A stretch of 54,656 nt of DNA from Planctomycetia bacterium (GCA_030527015.1 JAUNBR010000017.1:1-54656), one strand, 5' to 3'; counted from the stretch's first letter, positions 1-8,807 are shown. Numbers and translations: made by a program. The notes: generated by a model not told the origin, from the letters alone.

Positions 1-78
1 ATATTTATATTCGGTTGCACCGTTTTCCGTATATGCGATACGATATGCCTGTGCTGAATTTAAGCCGGCGAAACTCAT
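1..78 (-). CDS. partial reading frame at the left edge, continuation or next gene
   Basis: An open minus-strand frame starts at ATG 76-78 and runs off the left edge, giving 26 residues beginning MSFAGLNSAQAYRIAY. The ATG overlaps the TGA stop of the neighbouring exported-protein gene as ATGA. It has no signal peptide of its own. It may be a translationally coupled next gene, or the true C-terminal part of the upstream protein separated from it by a one-base frameshift. The fragment is too short to decide. Confidence 0.3.
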   Translation of the reverse strand, partial: MSFAGLNSAQAYRIAYTENGATEYKY

Positions 79-908
79 GGAGGATGATTTCCCGCGGAGG
101 TTCCGTCCAGGCGTACGACCGCCGCCGTCCAGGTTTCGTCCGTATCTCGCAAAGAGCGGGCAGGAGCTGTTTTACTAATGTCGAGGTAATTCGTCGCGGT
201 TTTATTCGTGAAACTGATATTCCACTGTCCGTTATTTGTCTCCGTGGCAGGAATTACGTCGATCATAATGGGGCCTGAATAACCAGAACGACCAGTAGAG
301 GAATAAGCGTTAATATTAAAAACGTCATTCGCTTTCACATTTACTAAATCGAAAAAATAAATATCTGGGCTGTCATTTTCGGTGACGAGGGTAATTGTTC
401 CGCTACTGTTACTGGTGTTACCAACTTCATAAACGTTAAATACTTGAGTATGAGTTGAATCCGTCTCTGTTCCTAAAACGTCATACATTACACCCAGCCG
501 CACACGATCAAAATCTTCGGTAAACTTTATTTGAGTATCAAACAATTTAATTCCAGCGGTAGCTGTCACGGTACTTTCATAGGAGGCCGTATTAATTTTG
601 TCGATTTCTGCATAGTTGCTCTTATTATACTGGCGACCATTAACATTAACATACTCAGTACCTGAATATCTACCATAAATTTGCCAGTGTATCGCAGTGT
701 TCGTGCCATATACCGTACGATTATCTGTTGTGAGGGTTTTGGGAACAGATGAACGCAGCCATCGCGCACCAGAGTCAATTTCCGCTCCGACATATGAAAT
801 GTACTCTATTCCTAGAGCGGAAGAGGTGAACAAAGTGCATAATGTAATGGAAATAAGAAACCCCAAAAGATAACGAAAGTTTAGCCGATTCTTTGATGAT
901 GTGGACAT
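75..908 (-). CDS. exported protein of unknown function
   Basis: This encodes 277 residues, starting at the ATG at 908, which has GGAG seven bases upstream. A longer frame reaches 989, but that start has no ribosome binding site and would bury the signal peptide. Residues 1-33 form a classic signal peptide: basic start, a hydrophobic stretch (LLGFLISITLCTLF) and small residues ending ALG. The rest is rich in Thr, Ser, Asn and Tyr, like secreted beta-rich planctomycete proteins, but I recognise no domain. The C-terminus (LDGTSAGNHPP) ends abruptly with a stop that overlaps another open frame, so a frameshift near positions 75-100 is possible. It lies downstream of a hairpin with a T-run in its leader (955-1000). 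Confidence 0.6.
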   Translation of the reverse strand: MSTSSKNRLNFRYLLGFLISITLCTLFTSSALGIEYISYVGAEIDSGARWLRSSVPKTLTTDNRTVYGTNTAIHWQIYGRYSGTEYVNVNGRQYNKSNYAEIDKINTASYESTVTATAGIKLFDTQIKFTEDFDRVRLGVMYDVLGTETDSTHTQVFNVYEVGNTSNSSGTITLVTENDSPDIYFFDLVNVKANDVFNINAYSSTGRSGYSGPIMIDVIPATETNNGQWNISFTNKTATNYLDISKTAPARSLRDTDETWTAAVVRLDGTSAGNHPP

Positions 909-954
909 GTGAAACTCCGAAAGTGAAAAAAATATGAAAAGGGACAAAATTTTC

Positions 955-1000
955 TTAAAAAAACAGGTGATTTTTTTATAAAGGCTCAAACACCTGTTTT
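955..1000 (-). terminator. hairpin followed by T-run in the leader of the exported-protein gene
   Basis: CAGGTG and CACCTG arms (964-969 and 991-996) extend through flanking A/T pairs around a loop of about 20 bases. On the minus strand the stem is followed by a run of seven T. It lies about 50 bases before the ATG at 908, so it would act either as a terminator of transcription arriving from upstream or as an attenuator. Confidence 0.45.
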
Positions 1001-1009
1001 ATGGATGTT

Positions 1010-1118
1010 TATATTCGCTGCACGATAAATTTCCGCTTCCCCGGCCAGTTTTAGCTTTTCTAAAAATGCTGATTTGGGGAGCCGTATAAAATGGAAATTT
1101 AAAGTGGAAATAGTTATA
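1010..1118 (+). repeat. 105-bp interspersed element, plus orientation
   Basis: Arm A is decayed (TATATTCGCTGCACGATAAA). Arm B is well kept (ATGGAAATTTAAAGTGGAAA). The core hairpin is degraded (GGCCAGTTTTAGC... AAAATGCTG). It lies between the exported-protein gene and the HzsA-like gene. Confidence 0.8.
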
Positions 1119-1221
1119 TGAAATAAGGGGATAATAAAAAATGACGAAATGAAAAAATACCATAAGATTATTATAATCAAAAAAATGTTTTTTCCAAGAA
1201 AAAAGGGGTAATTTTTTTAAA

Positions 1222-1254
1222 AAAATAAAAAAAAAACGGGAGAAAACCTCCCGT
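1222..1254 (-). terminator. intrinsic terminator of the HzsA-like gene
   Basis: The stem ACGGGAG/CTCCCGT (1236-1242 and 1248-1254) has a 5-base loop. On the minus strand it is followed by a long T-run. It sits 21 bases downstream of the stop codon at 1275. Confidence 0.8.
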
Positions 1255-1274
1255 AAAGATTAAACAGAAATCAA

Positions 1275-4265
1275 TTATTCTTTTGGGTCATAAACTTTTT
1301 CACCCTGAATGATTTTTTGGATACGATATTCTTCTTCTTTTAGGCGCTCCTGATATTTTTGTTGAGCATTTTGTTCGGAAGGAACGATTAACTGGAAACC
1401 GGGCATGTCGTTTCGTGGCGCGTTTTGTAAGGCCGTTTTTCCCGCAGTAATAATTTCTAGAGCTTCCTTATATTCAGGAGTATTTTTGTTGAGTTTTTTC
1501 AGGCATGGACTTAATTCCACACGGTCAAACCAGACCTGATTTGCGTTTCCCTGTTTATTTAAGTCGATACCCGTAAGCTGGGAAAGGCGTATCGTCTGAC
1601 CGCTGTTTAGGGGAGAACGCCCATAACGATTCTTGGGCATGGAAGTGGAATAATCGGAATAATAAGGAGCATTTATGTCGATCCAGGTAATAATTCGGTC
1701 TTTTTCTTCAGGGGAAAGATTTAGTTTGGCATCACGTTCAGGGACACCGTGGCCATACAGGACGATTTTTGCCAGAGGACTGACGTAAGATCCCCATGTG
1801 CGTGGCATCTGGACTTCCGCGGGGCCGGCGCCGACGACTTTCACGAAATTTTTATTTTTTCGTAATTCGAAATAAGAATTATTAAAAACGATATTTTTGT
1901 CCCCAGCCAGGCAGATTTTTTTTGCACCGGGGCCGTCCACATCATGACATTTCAGGCAGTGTTTATCAAAAATGGGCTGGATTTCAGAGGTATAAGAAAA
2001 AAGTCGGGAGGGGCCGTACCAGGATTTTAATTGATTCGGCTGACGTAAAAGAGCCTTCACGGTATGACGCGGGGCGACTGCGTTCAGACGGTCATCATGG
2101 CATCCGATGCATCCCTGAGTTTCGCCGGGACGAACGATTGTGCCGGAGCGCATGGACTGAATCATACGTCCTTCTTCGTCGAGGATCTGGAAATAAAGGA
2201 AAGTGTCGGCAGGTACTTCAAAACTTGCGCTGCCGTCTTCTTCGATCGGAACGGTGCCCAGAATGCGTTTATTATTAAAGTCGTCCCAGGCCATGGCCGG
2301 AGCCTGTTCGCCGGTGGTACTCCATGCGCCCCGTGTCCAAAAACGTTTTTCTGGAGACTCGACGACACGGAGCCATTTTGCGGTGCCGCGAGGGATTTCG
2401 TCCATACCAGAACCGTTATAAACATCTGAAACATAAAAGACGCCAGTTTTTTTCGTTAAATCGATTCGCGACTGAATGACGCGGGGAATCTGATGATGCG
2501 GCTGAATAATCATCGGATCAAAACATCCATAAGGAGAGTCTTCAGGTTCTGCGTAAAGCTCCTGCTGCCGTCCGTCAAAAGATAAATAACAGATGGCGGT
2601 TTTCTCGCCCTGACCGATAATTTGTCTGGAACAGAGTATTTCAGAATCTGAAAAGGGGAAGGGATCCTCATATTTTGGGGAGACGCGTTTAAAGGCGTCA
2701 TAATGGCCCTTAATTTTAATTAAACTTCGGGAGGATTCAGGGAAGATGTGCAGGACGCCGTCCGGACCTTCGATACTTTTTGAGCGGTCAATTACGGCGA
2801 TCGCTCCCCAGGGGCGGTCATGGCAGGAACTGAAAGTACAGCAGATGAGGTTCGTGCCGGGAATGGGGCGTGCGTCGAGAATTCCACCGGGAGCGCCGGT
2901 GTTATTTCCGAAATATAAAGCATGGTTTGTGCCGTCAGGGTTCGTGACCCATAAACCCTGAGCGTCACCAAAATTTCTGTCGACATATTCCCAGCGGTCA
3001 TAAAGAATGCGTCCGTCGGGCAGAATGCTAGAATGACCTTCAAAAAGAGTACTGTGCCCGATCTGATGAATATTCGCGCCGTCTGCGTCCATGGTGTAAA
3101 GATTACACATAATGTGACGGTTACACATGCAGAATTTTGGTTCACGAGTACTGCTGAAAACGATTCTACCATCGGGCAGATAGGCGGGGTCTATATCCGA
3201 AAGCGCACGCCCAAAAGTTAATTGAGTGATTTTTCGTGTTTCCCATTCCATTTCGTAAATATGGTAATCGTCGTCACGATTTTTTCTCATGGAAAAGAGA
3301 ATTCTTTTACCGTCCCAGGAAATTTCAGGATCTCGAATCACACCGTCCGGAGATTCTAGTAAAGTAATGACCTTTCCGTTATCCGCATAATCGATGTATC
3401 TCAGTGCACTGCCGCCAGTAAAACTGCCGGTGTTAATTTCATCATTCTGAAACATGGTGGCGGTATTATGGTGGTCATTTTTATACTGTAATCGGGCGAC
3501 AAAAAGTAATTTTTTTCCTTTCAGAGAAGGAATATCCGTTAAAGACGCGACAGGAATGATCTTTTCGACCATTTCCAGATTATCGGCCAGAGGAATCAGC
3601 TGAATGTCCTTAAAAGTCGCGTTTTGCGCAGAACTGGTTTTTAGAAACAGAGCGGCATAATCGTTCGGAACATTAGAAAAGAAACGAGAAACTTCCGTCC
3701 AGGGACGGCATTCCTCAGGTTTATAGTACACGATATACATGTCCGTGCGGCGATTCGTGAGCGTTTTACGGTAACACTCCAGGCGGAGATAAACTTTTAA
3801 TGTGCCGGGCGTGGAAATTTGCTTTTCAGGATTATTTGGACTGGGAGGAAGCCCCTGGAATTTCACTTTTTGGGAAGCGTTCCAGTGATCCAGACCAAAA
3901 GTAAAGGCGGGAACGGCAGAAGATTTTCCGGAATAAACGGTTATTCCCGTTACCGCGGCTACTTTTGTACTGTCCATTTCGACACATGCCTGGATGGCAA
4001 AATTTCCCTCTGGAGTTTTGGTTTTTAAAATGGGAGCTGCGTTTCTCTGATTCCACATATCCGTGTTTTTCAGAGCAGAAAAGGTGACCGTTCCGGCATT
4101 TTGGGAAATTTTTGCTTTTTGCGGATCAGGAATCTCCGCAGTCCATGTGGTTTCCTGAATCGTTACCTGCTGATTTGGCATCAGTGCAGCATTATCTGCA
4201 AAAACAGGAGAATTCGCCGAAAGGAAAATGGTAAAAAGTGAAAATAAAAAAATGAAAATGCGCAT
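1275..4265 (-). CDS. HzsA-like secreted beta-propeller/cytochrome c protein
   Basis: This encodes 996 residues with a signal peptide (hydrophobic residues 3-16, ending near VFA-DN), so it is exported. The middle third contains PD40/WD40-like propeller strands such as DIDPAYLPDGRIVFSSTR, HSSILPDGRILYDR and DPEISWDGKRILFS. The C-terminal third contains two c-type haem motifs, CIGCH near residue 717 and CLKCH near residue 769. This order (propeller, then CxxCH pair) matches the planctomycete family annotated as hydrazine synthase alpha-subunit-like. True hydrazine synthase needs partner subunits and an anammoxosome; no beta/gamma genes are seen here, so I call only the family, not the reaction. 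The N-terminal 250 residues look like a separate beta-rich domain. The start has AAGGA eight bases upstream. The gene ends in a clear terminator. Confidence 0.8.
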   Translation of the reverse strand: MRIFIFLFSLFTIFLSANSPVFADNAALMPNQQVTIQETTWTAEIPDPQKAKISQNAGTVTFSALKNTDMWNQRNAAPILKTKTPEGNFAIQACVEMDSTKVAAVTGITVYSGKSSAVPAFTFGLDHWNASQKVKFQGLPPSPNNPEKQISTPGTLKVYLRLECYRKTLTNRRTDMYIVYYKPEECRPWTEVSRFFSNVPNDYAALFLKTSSAQNATFKDIQLIPLADNLEMVEKIIPVASLTDIPSLKGKKLLFVARLQYKNDHHNTATMFQNDEINTGSFTGGSALRYIDYADNGKVITLLESPDGVIRDPEISWDGKRILFSMRKNRDDDYHIYEMEWETRKITQLTFGRALSDIDPAYLPDGRIVFSSTREPKFCMCNRHIMCNLYTMDADGANIHQIGHSTLFEGHSSILPDGRILYDRWEYVDRNFGDAQGLWVTNPDGTNHALYFGNNTGAPGGILDARPIPGTNLICCTFSSCHDRPWGAIAVIDRSKSIEGPDGVLHIFPESSRSLIKIKGHYDAFKRVSPKYEDPFPFSDSEILCSRQIIGQGEKTAICYLSFDGRQQELYAEPEDSPYGCFDPMIIQPHHQIPRVIQSRIDLTKKTGVFYVSDVYNGSGMDEIPRGTAKWLRVVESPEKRFWTRGAWSTTGEQAPAMAWDDFNNKRILGTVPIEEDGSASFEVPADTFLYFQILDEEGRMIQSMRSGTIVRPGETQGCIGCHDDRLNAVAPRHTVKALLRQPNQLKSWYGPSRLFSYTSEIQPIFDKHCLKCHDVDGPGAKKICLAGDKNIVFNNSYFELRKNKNFVKVVGAGPAEVQMPRTWGSYVSPLAKIVLYGHGVPERDAKLNLSPEEKDRIITWIDINAPYYSDYSTSMPKNRYGRSPLNSGQTIRLSQLTGIDLNKQGNANQVWFDRVELSPCLKKLNKNTPEYKEALEIITAGKTALQNAPRNDMPGFQLIVPSEQNAQQKYQERLKEEEYRIQKIIQGEKVYDPKE

Positions 4266-4345
4266 GTGCAGATCCTTTCCAGAGAGAATGTGAGGTGAGT
4301 TTTGTGCTTAAAGTACTGTATGTCTGAAATACGAATTCATTATTT

Positions 4346-4450
4346 TATACTGAGTCTCGTTTAAATTTCCGTTTTGTGCGGCTCTGAAACAGATATTTTT
4401 AGTGAAGCAAAAACGCCGGAGAAGCGGAATATTATAGTGTATCGGGTATA
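4346..4450 (-). repeat. 105-bp interspersed element, minus orientation
   Basis: Full-length copy. It reads arm B (TATACTGAGTCTCGTTTAAA), then GTGCGGCTCTGAAACAG, then a decayed core hairpin, then arm A ending TATCGGGTATA. It lies upstream of the HzsA-like gene. Confidence 0.92.
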
Positions 4451-4504
4451 TAATATATGAAATCGCGGTTTTCGGGCACGAAAAATGGTGGGAATATGGA
4501 ATGA

Positions 4505-4609
4505 TATAATGGTTCTCGTTTAAATTTCCGTTTTGTGTGGCTCTGAAAGCAGGTATTTTTAGTGAAGTAAAATGCCGGAAAAGTGGAATTTTATAGTGTA
4601 TCGGATATA
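4505..4609 (-). repeat. 105-bp interspersed element, minus orientation
   Basis: Full-length copy 55 bases from the previous one in the same orientation. Arm A ends TATCGGATATA, 24 bases from the stop of the lipoprotein gene. Confidence 0.92.
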
Positions 4610-4632
4610 AAAAAATACTAGAAAATTGGGGA

Positions 4633-5034
4633 TTATTTTTCTTCCAGAGTAATCACATAATCCTGAATGCCGGAATCTGGAATGGTGATTTCCAGACCAG
4701 AAGTATCAGAGGATGCATACCGGGCAGGGATTTTTCGGTAAGTTTCCGCATTTCCTCCAGAGTCTGGAGAAAATGTCGTGGTGTCCACCGTAATCAGGAC
4801 TTTTCCTTTTGGCGCATCCATGATGGTAAAAGTACCGTCAGGACGTAAAATGGCAGAGGCCTGCTGAAGTGCATTTTCGGCGGAAACGAGTGAAATCATT
4901 CCGGCGGCTAAAGGTACATTCTGAAACATGACTTTTCCTGTCATGCTGACACGATTCGGGTGCGTTTTTTCTTTAGTGCATCCAGTAAAAAAAATGAGGG
5001 AACACAGCAGTAAAAAAGAAAGGATGGATTTCAT
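4633..5034 (-). CDS. lipoprotein with carboxypeptidase-regulatory-like fold
   Basis: This encodes 133 residues. A short lipoprotein signal peptide ends in the lipobox FTGC with the acylated cysteine at residue 19, so the protein is membrane-anchored outside the cytoplasm. The remainder follows the pattern of small planctomycete lipoproteins that carry one beta-sandwich domain: a conserved GKVMFQNVPLAAGMISL strand pair, RPDGTFTI and then APKGKVLITV. Such proteins are common in this phylum, often beside DUF1559 genes as here, but their role is unknown. The next gene upstream on the same strand is the DUF1559 gene, separated by two interspersed elements. Confidence 0.75.
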   Translation of the reverse strand: MKSILSFLLLCSLIFFTGCTKEKTHPNRVSMTGKVMFQNVPLAAGMISLVSAENALQQASAILRPDGTFTIMDAPKGKVLITVDTTTFSPDSGGNAETYRKIPARYASSDTSGLEITIPDSGIQDYVITLEEK

Positions 5035-5102
5035 GGTTTTCTCCCAAAAATATGTTTATACGGAATTACATTTCTGTCAGGTTTATGTGGTGATGGATAT
5101 TT

Positions 5103-5235
5103 TATCCTCGGTGCCCGATAAATTTCCATTTTCCCTGTCCGCAGACAGGCAGGTGGATATTTTGTTTCGCTGATCGCTGAAAATGCCAGCTTTCAGAGCC
5201 GCATAAAACGAAAATGTAAAGTAAAAGCAGGTATA
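5103..5235 (+). repeat. long version of the interspersed element, plus orientation
   Basis: This copy is about 28 bases longer than the standard length. The extra part contains the hairpin CCTGTCCGCAGACAGG (5134-5149) between arm A and the core. It is nearly identical to the copy at 5386-5516. Confidence 0.9.
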
Positions 5236-5248
5236 ATGTGGAAACAGA

Positions 5249-5338
5249 TATATCGGATGTACTATAAATTTTAGCTTTCGCGGATATGAAATTTCACAAA
5301 AAATGCCAGTTTTTGATCCCCAAAAAAACTGGCATTTA
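5249..5338 (+). repeat. incomplete interspersed element, plus orientation
   Basis: Arm A is clear (TATATCGGATGTACTATAAA). The 3' part is not the usual one: after a decayed core it runs into the strong hairpin at 5301-5337, and arm B is absent. Confidence 0.6.
5301..5337. terminator. strong hairpin, possible terminator
   Basis: AAATGCCAGTTTTT (5301-5314) pairs with AAAAACTGGCATTT (5324-5337). It is flanked by A/T and lies between the lipoprotein and DUF1559 genes. On the minus strand the T-run lies inside the stem, so the terminator role is uncertain; it could also be a rearranged element core. Confidence 0.45.
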
Positions 5339-5385
5339 AGGGGGGTAAAAATTTATATGGATTTATTAAAAGGGAGCATATGTTT

Positions 5386-5516
5386 TATTCCCGGTGCACG
5401 ATAAATTTCCATTTTCCCTGTCCGCAGACAGGCAGGTGGATATTTTGTTTCGCTGATCGCTAAAATGCCAGCTTTCAGAGCCGCATAAAGCGGAAATGTA
5501 AAGTAAAAGCAGGTAC
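5386..5516 (+). repeat. long version of the interspersed element, plus orientation
   Basis: Carries the same extra hairpin (5417-5432) and the same following sequence as the copy at 5103-5235, with only a few differences over about 125 bases. It ends about 20 bases from the DUF1559 stop codon. Confidence 0.9.
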
Positions 5517-5538
5517 ATAAAAAAAGGATCTGGCGTGA

Positions 5539-6546
5539 TTAGGTTTCCTCAAAAGCAGTGATACTTCCATCTCGCGGCATAATATGACGGTACCAGACGT
5601 CTTCCTCAAGCATTACATTAATTCTGTCGACATGCCCATCAAAAAGCAGAATATTCATGATACCGGGATGACATCCCTGAGTGGTCAGCGGATTACATTC
5701 AGTAGGATTCGGAGTGTCTTGGGGTAAATAAAAATGAATGTTCTTTTTAATATCATCGTCTTTTGTTTCAGAAGAATAGGTATAATCTTTTTTATTTGAG
5801 GCAAAAATTGGATCATACTGAGGTGTGGCCAGAGTTCCCAGCCAGGCCATACGCCCAGTTCCGCCGGCATATCCAGTCTGAGATTCAGGGCAAATTGCGT
5901 ATCGTTCCGCGAAAGCGACTGTATGAGTCAGACCGTCTCGAATGTCCTGAGGGCGTGGGTGCATTTTAGGAAATGGCTGAGCGGGAGCACAGGAACCTCC
6001 GTCATACCAGTCATTAAAGGCCTGGACGTTTGAGCAGTAATTCCCAGTTCCAAAAACACGGGTTTCGTCATAATGTGTCAGTCCCTCTTCTGAAGTGGTT
6101 TCAGAGGGACAGCAATAAAAATTGGGAGCACGAGCTTTCGTGGCTTCATCTTCCTGAACGGTAACCTGTTTTTCCTGAACCCAGCCGTAATACTGATTAT
6201 AAATGAGATCTGAATCAAGATAAGGTAATAAAAAATATTGGAGTGAAGCCGCATAAGCCGGGGCACCTTTTTCTTTGGCTTGAGCATCTTTATAAGAAGA
6301 GCGGAATTCCGAACATGCAGCCGCTTTTTTGGGAAAAACTCCCTGTGCCTGGGGCCATTTTTGGTGAACGGAATTACAGGAAGAGAGAGCTTTTCCGATC
6401 TGATTTAAATTATTAGCGCAGGTAATTCGTCTGGCTGTTTCTCGGACCGCATTTATCGCAGGTAAAGTGAGAGCCATCAGCATGGCCATAATGGTGATGA
6501 CGACTAAAAGTTCGACAAGAGTGAATGCGTTTTTTCGATTATGCAT
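5539..6546 (-). CDS. DUF1559 (SBP_bac_10) protein with prepilin-type N-terminus
   Basis: This encodes 335 residues. Residues 1-40 contain a type IV pilin-like methylation motif and helix ([17 protein letters not shown]), the usual start of planctomycete DUF1559 proteins, followed by [20 protein letters not shown]. The C-terminal end has the family signature [15 protein letters not shown]. The length is typical. These proteins are exported, probably processed like pseudopilins, and occur in many paralogues in Planctomycetota; their function is not established. The start has GGAG eight bases upstream. Its neighbour, a small lipoprotein, is a common partner of this family. Confidence 0.9.
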   Translation of the reverse strand: MHNRKNAFTLVELLVVITIMAMLMALTLPAINAVRETARRITCANNLNQIGKALSSCNSVHQKWPQAQGVFPKKAAACSEFRSSYKDAQAKEKGAPAYAASLQYFLLPYLDSDLIYNQYYGWVQEKQVTVQEDEATKARAPNFYCCPSETTSEEGLTHYDETRVFGTGNYCSNVQAFNDWYDGGSCAPAQPFPKMHPRPQDIRDGLTHTVAFAERYAICPESQTGYAGGTGRMAWLGTLATPQYDPIFASNKKDYTYSSETKDDDIKKNIHFYLPQDTPNPTECNPLTTQGCHPGIMNILLFDGHVDRINVMLEEDVWYRHIMPRDGSITAFEET

Positions 6547-6998
6547 GTTTTTCTCCAGGAAAAAGGCGCAGTATTTTCCCGATACACCATAAATTCACTT
6601 ATTTTGCTTTCGAATGATGGGGTGTGCTGACATGTCCAGACACCATATACTGCATAAAAGGGAATATAAGTGGTGGAAAACGGGAAGAAATGGTGAGTGT
6701 TTATTACTGATGTTACACGATTTATTATTTTTTTAATATCCCCCCTTATCAAAAATTTTTTATGGATGAAAAGAGAAGAGCGTTTCACGGAGGGAAAAAT
6801 AAGTAGGTGGATTTTTGAGTGTTTTTAAAAAAGTGTTCGTTAAAAAATAGTGCGGAAAACAGTAGGGAAAATACATTGGTGAAGGCGGGAATTACACAGA
6901 GGAGCAGTGCATCATACATTTTTTATGGGTGTTATTTTATTAAAGTGTCATGCGTGGAAAATAATGGGGAAAAATGAAAAAGATAAGAAAAGGAGGGA
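6547..6998. other. AT-rich gap upstream of the DUF1559 gene
   Basis: No gene or clear hairpin is visible. It probably holds the promoter of the minus-strand DUF1559 gene, but I could not single out a convincing -35/-10 pair. Confidence 0.4.
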
Positions 6999-7103
6999 TA
7001 TACCCGATATGTTATAAAATTCTGTTTCTCTGGTGTTTTGCTTCACAAAAAATGCTTGGTTTTCAGAACCGCATAAAACAAAAAATTAAAATGAATGCGT
7101 TAT
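6999..7103 (+). repeat. 105-bp interspersed element, plus orientation
   Basis: Arm A is intact (TATACCCGATATGTTATAAA). The 3' half keeps TTTTCAGAACCGCATAAAA, but arm B is decayed. Confidence 0.8.
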
Positions 7104-7298
7104 GTTTACGTATATTATGACGGAGGAGCTTAAAAAAATCAAGAATAATTTTATAAAATTAAAGAGAAGTTTTAATATGCGCGTACGAAAATAAAAGTAG
7201 AGAAGGAACAGGAATAGTTTAAACGAGCGTTATTCGGAAGTACGAGAATCTCTCTGGACAAAAATAAATAGATAAAGTATGTTAATTTTAGAGTTATG

Positions 7299-7414
7299 TA
7301 AATGATTTTATTTAAAATTTTCGTATTATCCGGTTTTGGAAGCAGACATTTTCGGCGCAGTAAAAAGCCTGTCGGCGGACAGGGGAAGCGGAAATTTATC
7401 GTGTATCGGGTATA
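7299..7414 (-). repeat. interspersed element with extra hairpin, minus orientation
   Basis: Arm A ends GTGTATCGGGTATA. The extra hairpin CCTGTCGGCGGACAGG lies at 7368-7383. Arm B is decayed. It lies in the gap before rsmH. Confidence 0.85.
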
Positions 7415-7517
7415 AAATGCAGGAAATGCTGCCGTCACGGCGATAAGATTTTAATAAAATTTAAAATAGTGTCAGTAATTTAAATAAGAATTTTTGAAGA
7501 AGAGGTCTGATTTTCTA

Positions 7518-8408
7518 ATGACGGAAGAAACTGTCCATATACCGGTGATGCTTTCAGAGATATTAGAGTGGCTTTCTCCTCGTGCGGGTCAGATAATTGT
7601 GGATGGAACTCTTGGGGGAGGTGGACATACGCGAGAACTGGCGAAAAAAGTGGCTCCTGGAGGAGTGGTTATTTCGCTGGACCGTGATCCTGAGGCGATT
7701 TCCCGAGCAGAGGAAATGCTTCGTGGAATGTGTGTTGTTTTGGTGGAGAGTAATTTTAGTGAGCTTCCTGAAGTGCTAAAACAGCTGAATATTCCAAAAG
7801 TAGATGGAATTATGCTGGATCTGGGGCTTTCCAGTGATCAGCTGGCGGATAATTCCCGAGGTTTTAGTTTTCATAGTGAGGGTATGCTGGATTTAAGGTT
7901 TAATCCGGCAGAAGGGAAACCAGCGTGGGCATTATTACAGTCATTACCAGAAAAACAGTTGGCGGATATAATATATGAATATGGTGAAGAACGTTTTAGC
8001 CGGAGAATTGCCCGAAAAATAGTAGAAAGACGTGCCACGGAGCCTGTACGTACTGCGAAACAGCTGGCGGACCTGGTGCATCGGTGCGTTCCCTATTCGC
8101 GTCAAGAAATGATAGACCGTGCCACCCGGACTTTTCAGGCATTAAGAATCGCGGTGAATCGTGAAATGGAGTCACTGGAAACCGTTTTGAAATGTATTCC
8201 AGAATGTGTTCGGTCTGGGGGAAGTGTGGCGATTCTGAGTTTTCATTCTTTAGAGGATCGGCGTGTAAAAGAAGCTTTTCGTGATGATTTCCGTTATGAT
8301 GTCTTGACAAAAAAGCCGATATTTCCTTCACAGGAAGAAATAAATAGGAATCCGCGCAGCCGAAGTGCAAAATTACGTGTGGCAAAAATAGCGGAAAGAA
8401 AACCATAA
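7518..8408 (+). CDS. rsmH: 16S rRNA (cytosine-1402-N4)-methyltransferase
   Basis: RsmH (MraW) methylates N4 of C1402 in 16S rRNA with S-adenosylmethionine. This encodes 296 residues from the ATG at 7518, which gives the standard N-terminus ETVHIPVMLSEILEWL; a TTG at 7494 is in frame but adds non-family residues. Visible family motifs are VDGTLGGGGHT (SAM site), SLDRDPEA, DGIMLDLGLSSDQL, GFSFHSEGMLDLRF, TRTFQALRIAVN and SVAILSFHSLEDRRVK. The length is close to that of the E. coli enzyme. As in many bacteria it is followed by a membrane protein gene, but no ftsI or mur genes follow here, consistent with a reduced or dispersed division cluster in this phylum. Confidence 0.96.
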   Translation: MTEETVHIPVMLSEILEWLSPRAGQIIVDGTLGGGGHTRELAKKVAPGGVVISLDRDPEAISRAEEMLRGMCVVLVESNFSELPEVLKQLNIPKVDGIMLDLGLSSDQLADNSRGFSFHSEGMLDLRFNPAEGKPAWALLQSLPEKQLADIIYEYGEERFSRRIARKIVERRATEPVRTAKQLADLVHRCVPYSRQEMIDRATRTFQALRIAVNREMESLETVLKCIPECVRSGGSVAILSFHSLEDRRVKEAFRDDFRYDVLTKKPIFPSQEEINRNPRSRSAKLRVAKIAERKP

Positions 8409-8410
8409 TT

Positions 8411-8515
8411 TATATCCGATGTACGATAAAATTCCGCTTTTCTGGGATTTTGTTTTGCTGAAAATGCCTGCTTTAAGGGCCGCATGAAACGGAAATTTAG
8501 AGGAGAATCAGTATA
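8411..8515 (+). repeat. 105-bp interspersed element, plus orientation
   Basis: Full-length copy starting two bases after the rsmH stop. It has GGGATTTTGTTTTGCTGAAAATGCC-type core pairing and CTTTAAGGGCCGCATGAAAC before arm B. Confidence 0.92.
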
Positions 8516-8556
8516 ATATGAAATTTCTTCCGGTAAGCAAAAATTTTTTGTTGTGA

Positions 8557-8661
8557 ATTCTCGGTGTACGATAAATTTTACCTTTCGGGCTTTTCATGAT
8601 GTATGAAATGCCTACTTTCGAGGATTTTTTAATAAAGTTTTTATGGTGCATCGGGTTTATA
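8557..8661. repeat. composite interspersed element with arm A at both ends
   Basis: It starts like a plus copy (CTCGGTGTACGATAAATTTT) and ends like a minus copy (TGGTGCATCGGGTTTATA), so both tips are arm A. The core is rearranged. Confidence 0.6.
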
Positions 8662-8701
8662 AAGAAAGTGGGGCGTTATTCTGTGTGGGAGAAAAAGACT
8701 G

Positions 8702-8804
8702 TTTTATAGAACGGATTTCGTTTTTTGTGTGTGATTAATGAAGCGGTAATTTTAGGCTGTGTAAAATGCCGAAAAAGTGAAATTATCACGGGATGTCGAG
8801 TATA
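8702..8804 (-). repeat. decayed interspersed element, minus orientation
   Basis: The arm A end (GATGTCGAGTATA) and AAAATGCCGAAAAAGTG are recognisable. Its right tip reaches the start region of the LysM protein gene, and an ATG at 8793 lies inside it. Confidence 0.65.
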
Positions 8805-8807
8805 AGA

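Noticed and set aside
75..989. Longer start at 989 for the exported protein
   Set aside because: It would place 27 extra residues before a good signal peptide, and it lies before the hairpin/T-run; the ATG at 908 has GGAG at the right distance.
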